63,843 nucleotides of DNA from an uncultured Granulosicoccus sp. (lineage in GTDB: Bacteria > Pseudomonadota > Gammaproteobacteria > Granulosicoccales > Granulosicoccaceae). Where the stretch lies: NCBI GenBank assembly GCA_947492525.1, contig CANLNQ010000036.1, positions 1 to 63,843 of the forward strand. The letters are read 5' to 3'. Below are positions 54,261 through 63,843 of this stretch, in pieces (positions within the stretch are counted from its first letter, which is position 1; every line of letters begins with the position of its first letter). The notes below the pieces were generated by a model, which was given only the letters and a program-made list of their open reading frames with translations, was not told where the DNA came from and did no database searches. The translations under genes were made by a program, and so were the position numbers.

Positions 54261-55862
54261 ATGACGCACTTCATGAGAGACCTGCTCAAGCCTATCGGCG
54301 CAAGGCTTGCCGATCTACGTCGAGTACGTCTGGCTGGCCTGCTGGGTCTGGCCAGCGTGTTGCTGCTGGCTTCCTGTGTGCAGAACCCGGTGACCGGCAA
54401 GAAGGATTTCCTGCTGGTCTCTGAAGATTGGGAGTTGCAGATCGGGGCGCAGCAGTATCTGCCGCTGCGTCAGGCACAGGGGGGCGATTACGTGGTGGAC
54501 CCGGGCGTTGAAGCCTATGTGCAAGCGGTCGGCAAGCGCCTGGCGGCACAGAGCGATCGCCGGCTGCCCTATGAATTTCATGTCATCAACGATTCCTCGG
54601 CCAATGCCTGGGCCTTGCCCGGTGGCAAGATCAGCATCAACCGCGGCCTTCTGGTACAGCTGAAGAACGAATCGGAACTGGCTGCCGTGCTGGGCCACGA
54701 GATCGTGCACGCAGCGGCCAAGCACGGCGCCAAGGGTCAGACTCGTGGTATCGGCTTGCAGCTGGGTGTGCTGACAGCGACTGTTCTGGGCGGGCGAGAG
54801 GGCTATGGTCAGCAGGCGCAATTGCTCTCCAGCGTGGGTGCGCAGCTCATCAACAGCCAGTACGGCCAAGGCGCGGAGCTGGAAGCAGACCGCTACGGCA
54901 TGACGTATATGGACAGGGCGGGGTATGACCCGCAGGGCGCTGTCGAACTGCAACGCACCTTTGTCAAACTCTCGGAAGGGCGATCCAGCGATGCGCTCTC
55001 GAAACTCTTTGCCAGTCATCCGCCATCGGAAAAGCGGGTGAGCCAGAATATCGAAACCGCGCGGGCGCTGGGTGCCGGCGGCGAGCTGAAGGCGCGGGAA
55101 TACCAGGCCGCCATCGCCCCGTTGATGCGCTCGCGCAAGGCGTATGAAGCCTTCGACAAGGCGCAGCTGGCGTTTCAGGAAAAGGATACCGCCAGCGCTG
55201 CCAAGCTGTTGCGGGCAGCCATTCGCATCGAACCGCGTGAAGCGCATTTTCATTCCCTGGCTGGCGATATTGCCCTGTCGCAGAATAATCTCGGCACGGC
55301 CAAGGCATCCTTCGACAAGGCCATCTCACTCAATGACGAGTTCTACTACTACTATCTGCAGCGAGGCCGCATCAACGAAATGCAGAACAATGCGCGTGCC
55401 GCGCAGGCGGACTATGCCAACAGTATGAAGCTGCTGCCCACCTCGGCAGCCCAGCTGAGTCTGGGCCAGTACGCCGAACGCGCCGGCAAGGAATCCGTGG
55501 CCAAACGCTATTACGCCATGGCAGCCCAGGCGCAGGGCGCTGATGGCGACAAGGCCCGAGCAGCGCTGATGAAACTGGAACCACCCGCAGCGCAAGAGTC
55601 GCAGGCCACACGCCTGTTGGTGCGCCAGGGGCTGACCAGCCGTGGCACCTTTGCCGTCGAGTTGATCAATCAGACATCGCGCAACATTGCCGGCGTGCGT
55701 CTGGGTATCAGTGCAGGACGCGGGACGCCGGAGCAGGTGTTGAATGTTCGGCAGGCCATTCCCGCCGGCCAGAGCCGCGTGGTGGATACCCGTCGCGCTC
55801 TGACACGGCCGCAATCCGAGCGCATGGTGGTGAGGATTCTGGATACGCAGGTTCAACGCTGA
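54261..55862 (+). CDS. M48-family metalloprotease lipoprotein with TPR-like domain (BepA-like)
   Basis: The 533-residue protein has a lipoprotein-type leader (GLASVLLLASC, Cys39), then an M48 peptidase domain with the zinc motif HEIVH at about 149-153 and the third ligand in ELEADRYGM. A helical tetratricopeptide-like region (about 290-430: AFQEKDTASAAKLLRAAIRI; LGTAKASFDKAISLNDEFYY) and a final beta domain follow. It resembles BepA/YfgC, which handles misassembled outer-membrane proteins, but it is lipidated and has an extra C-terminal domain. Confidence 0.87.
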   Translation: MTHFMRDLLKPIGARLADLRRVRLAGLLGLASVLLLASCVQNPVTGKKDFLLVSEDWELQIGAQQYLPLRQAQGGDYVVDPGVEAYVQAVGKRLAAQSDRRLPYEFHVINDSSANAWALPGGKISINRGLLVQLKNESELAAVLGHEIVHAAAKHGAKGQTRGIGLQLGVLTATVLGGREGYGQQAQLLSSVGAQLINSQYGQGAELEADRYGMTYMDRAGYDPQGAVELQRTFVKLSEGRSSDALSKLFASHPPSEKRVSQNIETARALGAGGELKAREYQAAIAPLMRSRKAYEAFDKAQLAFQEKDTASAAKLLRAAIRIEPREAHFHSLAGDIALSQNNLGTAKASFDKAISLNDEFYYYYLQRGRINEMQNNARAAQADYANSMKLLPTSAAQLSLGQYAERAGKESVAKRYYAMAAQAQGADGDKARAALMKLEPPAAQESQATRLLVRQGLTSRGTFAVELINQTSRNIAGVRLGISAGRGTPEQVLNVRQAIPAGQSRVVDTRRALTRPQSERMVVRILDTQVQR

Positions 55863-55941
55863 TGAGGGGCCTGCCAGCAAACTCGGCTAGCAGCTCTTCG
55901 GTGACGATGCCATGAGTGCCGACGGTTCTTGAGCCAAGGTG

Positions 55942-56763
55942 ATGTACGCTCCGCGATCGCGATTCTTCCTTACTGTTCTGCCCGCACTTGTATTTTGCGT
56001 CTGTCTTCTGATTCTGGCGCTCGGTAGAGCCAGCGCTCAGGGAATCACGGCAGAGATGTCCTCCTTGCCCGATAATCGGCCCGGCACGCCGACCCATGAA
56101 GTGCATATGGCCAGACTGGTCTATGAGCATGGCCCGCAATCGGGATGGGGGCCGGGCAGGGCATGGTGGAGAATCGACTGGCCAGAGGCCGAATTTCATT
56201 TTCTTGGCGGTGTGGCGCGCTACACGGCCATGGATGTGGCCCCCGACAGCGTTCATGTGTCCTTGCTGGATGATGCCGTGTTCGAACACCCCTGGCTGTT
56301 TGCCCAGCAACCGGGCCGCTGGCAGTTGTCTGCCCTGGAAAGAGCGCGTCTTGGGGAGTATCTGCAACGCGGGGGTTTTCTGGTGGTGGATGATTTTCAC
56401 GGGCCGGATGACTGGCAGGTGTTCGCCTCGGCAATGCAGGATGCCTTGCCGGGTCGTCCGATCGTGGAGCTCGATGATGATGTTCTGCTGAGTATTCACT
56501 ATTCGCTCAGCGGACGCACCCAGATACCCGGCCGCCGCCATCTGTATTCATCGGGCGATGGAATACAAGTGCGGATGCCCTATGGACCACCTCGCTGGCG
56601 AGGTATCTACGATGACGAAGGGCGCTTGATCGTGGCGATCAATTTCAATATGGATACCGGTGATGCCTGGGAGCACGCCGACGATGCAGCGTACCCGGTG
56701 GCGATGACCTCATACGCCTATCGTGTGGGCATCAATTATCTGATTTATGCGTTGACGCATTGA
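55942..56763 (+). CDS. DUF4159 domain protein
   Basis: The 273-residue exported protein (leader FFLTVLPALVFCVCLLILAL) has the DUF4159 pattern: MARLVYEHGPQSGWGPGRAW, YLQRGGFLVVDDFHGPDDW, IYDDEGRLIVAINFNMDTGD and AYPVAMTSYAYRVGINYLIY. The domain folds like the flavodoxin/ThuA-type glutamine-amidotransferase group but lacks a clear catalytic Cys. In many genomes it neighbours MoxR/vWA genes; not here. Function unknown. A GTG three bases earlier is an alternative start. Confidence 0.83.
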   Translation: MYAPRSRFFLTVLPALVFCVCLLILALGRASAQGITAEMSSLPDNRPGTPTHEVHMARLVYEHGPQSGWGPGRAWWRIDWPEAEFHFLGGVARYTAMDVAPDSVHVSLLDDAVFEHPWLFAQQPGRWQLSALERARLGEYLQRGGFLVVDDFHGPDDWQVFASAMQDALPGRPIVELDDDVLLSIHYSLSGRTQIPGRRHLYSSGDGIQVRMPYGPPRWRGIYDDEGRLIVAINFNMDTGDAWEHADDAAYPVAMTSYAYRVGINYLIYALTH

Positions 56764-56947
56764 AGGCAGGGCAGTCGACGAGTATTCAAACAGGCTGGTT
56801 TGAGGTTTGAATACACTAAAAGCGATTCGGCGTGCAGGCACTCAACTGCAGATAGGTGGCTCGGCAGCGGGTCTATCTTGCACAGTACGCAGACAACGGA
56901 CGAGTGGCGATACGCAGTCTTGACGCCGGCACTTTAGCTGCGCAGCG

Positions 56948-57601
56948 TCAGTAGAACCCGCTGACGACGACTTCACACCAATATCCGGGTTTCTGGGGAT
57001 AGCACAAAGAGCCTTCTCTATCGACCATCTTCCAGATGGAAATGGCTCGACCGGGCAATATTGGTGCCTCAAAATCCACAGCCAACTCGACCGTTTCTCC
57101 GGGGGGAGTAAGTGGTATTGATAGTTGCGTCGAGTCGGGCCTGAGTTGGCAGGTATTGAACGGAATATAGTCGTCACCTTGCTTTATGTACAGTTCCTCA
57201 GCTCTATCCTGACAAACGAGTTTTCGCTCTTCCCAGGTCGTGGTACCAATATTTCTGATGGTCCAGCTTTTTCGGAAGCGTGCACCCGAGCCTACTATGC
57301 TGCCGTCAGGAATTGTTTCCCCGATGAAGCCTGCATCATCGAAGCGTTTGGCCGGTTTGCTATGAACAGGGTACGCAATGAATTCCCTTGACACTATGCG
57401 CAACAGTTCCACAGGGTGAACTTTCAATACTCTGGCTAGTTTCAGCAAATTGCTGATTTTTATTTCACTGCCGCTTTCTATCCAGTTATAGAGAGCTCGC
57501 CTGGAAACGCCGATGTTTGAAGCAACCTCGCCGAGGGAGGTGAGCCCCAGCTCCTCATAACGCTTCCTTATGTAAACACCCAGATTTGTTTTCTCATCCA
57601 T
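56948..57601 (-). CDS. XRE-family regulator fused to an FW (NBR1 Ig-like) domain
   Basis: The 217-residue protein has an N-terminal helix-turn-helix (about 8-68: VASNIGVSRRALYNWIESGS, LLKLARVLKVHPVELLR). Residues about 95-215 match the four-tryptophan (FW) domain first seen in NBR1: ARFRKSWTIRNIGTTTWEER, then PLTPPGETVELAVDFEAP and GRAISIWKMVDREG. All four tryptophans (113, 123, 190, 208) are present. In eukaryotic NBR1 this domain binds protein cargo, so it may sense a protein or peptide ligand (inferred). No signal peptide; it should be cytoplasmic. It is divergent from the giant exported protein. The ATG at 57601 lacks a good ribosome-binding site, so the mRNA may be leaderless. Confidence 0.8.
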   Translation of the reverse strand: MDEKTNLGVYIRKRYEELGLTSLGEVASNIGVSRRALYNWIESGSEIKISNLLKLARVLKVHPVELLRIVSREFIAYPVHSKPAKRFDDAGFIGETIPDGSIVGSGARFRKSWTIRNIGTTTWEERKLVCQDRAEELYIKQGDDYIPFNTCQLRPDSTQLSIPLTPPGETVELAVDFEAPILPGRAISIWKMVDREGSLCYPQKPGYWCEVVVSGFY

Positions 57602-57618
57602 GTGAACCAAAGTTTACA
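57601..57618 (-). promoter_or_regulatory. Near-palindrome overlapping the regulator start
   Basis: TGTGAACCAAAGTTTACA has arms that match at six of seven positions (TGTGAAC with GTTTACA) and covers the start of the XRE-FW gene. It is a candidate self-operator. The rest of the divergent gap (57619-57917) is AT-rich and must hold both promoters. I see TTGATC (57860) and TATATT (57881) as weak -35/-10 elements for the giant gene, but no strong match. Confidence 0.3.
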
Positions 57619-57917
57619 CGATGTAATGTAGAAATATCGATGTTGCTGAAGCGGAATGTATTTCCTTGTCTTGCCTTGCCTGATTGCGAACCTTGTTACT
57701 CAATAATAAATCTTCTACATCCGTGCTAGTAAGTAGGAGTATGTTTTATAAAGCACTTTCATGCAAGAATTGTGCATATACGAATTTGCAGTGCAGCGGT
57801 ATAAGCGTAATTAGAAATTACCTACGATATTCATGGTCGGTTGATAGATAGGCAGTGTATTGATCAGCCACACCTTAGAATATATTGAAATATGTGTTGC
57901 AATTAAAGGATCTATTT

Positions 57918-63843
<5,926 letters not shown>

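Overview
The window (63,843 bases) comes from a bacterial chromosome, very likely a free-living gammaproteobacterium. It is about 60% GC over the first 57 kb, has standard Shine-Dalgarno sites and ATGA/TGATG overlaps in operons, and carries typical gammaproteobacterial genes (csrA, SbmA-like transporter, ettA, FkpA-like and SlyD-like isomerases, dusC-like, DUF6279 lipoprotein, DUF4159 protein). The many uptake systems (TRAP, urea ABC, peptide-type ABC, drug/metabolite exporter) and several exported Ig-like proteins suit a marine or osmotrophic heterotroph. A Granulosicoccus-like lineage is a guess only. No rRNA, tRNA, IS element or CRISPR array was found.

Layout. 1-1.5 kb: truncated LYS1-type saccharopine dehydrogenase and an exported glutathione peroxidase, both carrying in-frame microsatellites. 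1.5-5.7 kb: FAN1-type nuclease translationally coupled to an XPD/DinG-like helicase with an N-terminal PD-(D/E)XK nuclease. 5.7-7 kb: 30-bp tandem repeats, then csrA with a duplicated Shine-Dalgarno and a structured 3' region. 7-14 kb: PreP-like M16 peptidase, a pilin-ankyrin fusion, and a two-gene exported Ig-like/CBM9-like lipoprotein unit. 14-19.7 kb: TRAP transporter (dctQMP) with an NDP-forming acyl-CoA synthetase. 19.8-25.8 kb: urtABCDE urea transporter behind a candidate sigma-54/NtrC promoter. 25.8-35 kb: glmS, alkB, exported protein, DMT exporter, lipase-like hydrolase, amidase and a dimethylformamidase-like protein. 35-40.4 kb: peptide-type ABC importer. 40.5-56.8 kb: housekeeping genes (gamma carbonic anhydrase, SbmA-like, EttA, Upp, choline dehydrogenase-like, FKBPs, RbgA-like GTPase, CvfB-like, DusC-like, M48 protease, DUF4159).

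56.9-63.8 kb is different. The base composition falls towards AT. An XRE-type regulator fused to a four-tryptophan (FW, NBR1 Ig-like) domain lies divergent from a giant exported protein (at least 1,975 codons, running off the window). That protein carries duplicated N-terminal modules, its own FW-like domain, TIG-like repeats and a Pro-Glu linker. This regulator/surface-protein pair is the best candidate for an undescribed system here.

A second theme is the density of short tandem repeats (units of 6, 7, 9, 11, 12, 21, 30 and 273 bases). Many lie in frame inside linkers of otherwise conserved proteins, and others sit in intergenic gaps. Lineage-specific slippage or amplification appears to be reshaping linkers and gene ends.
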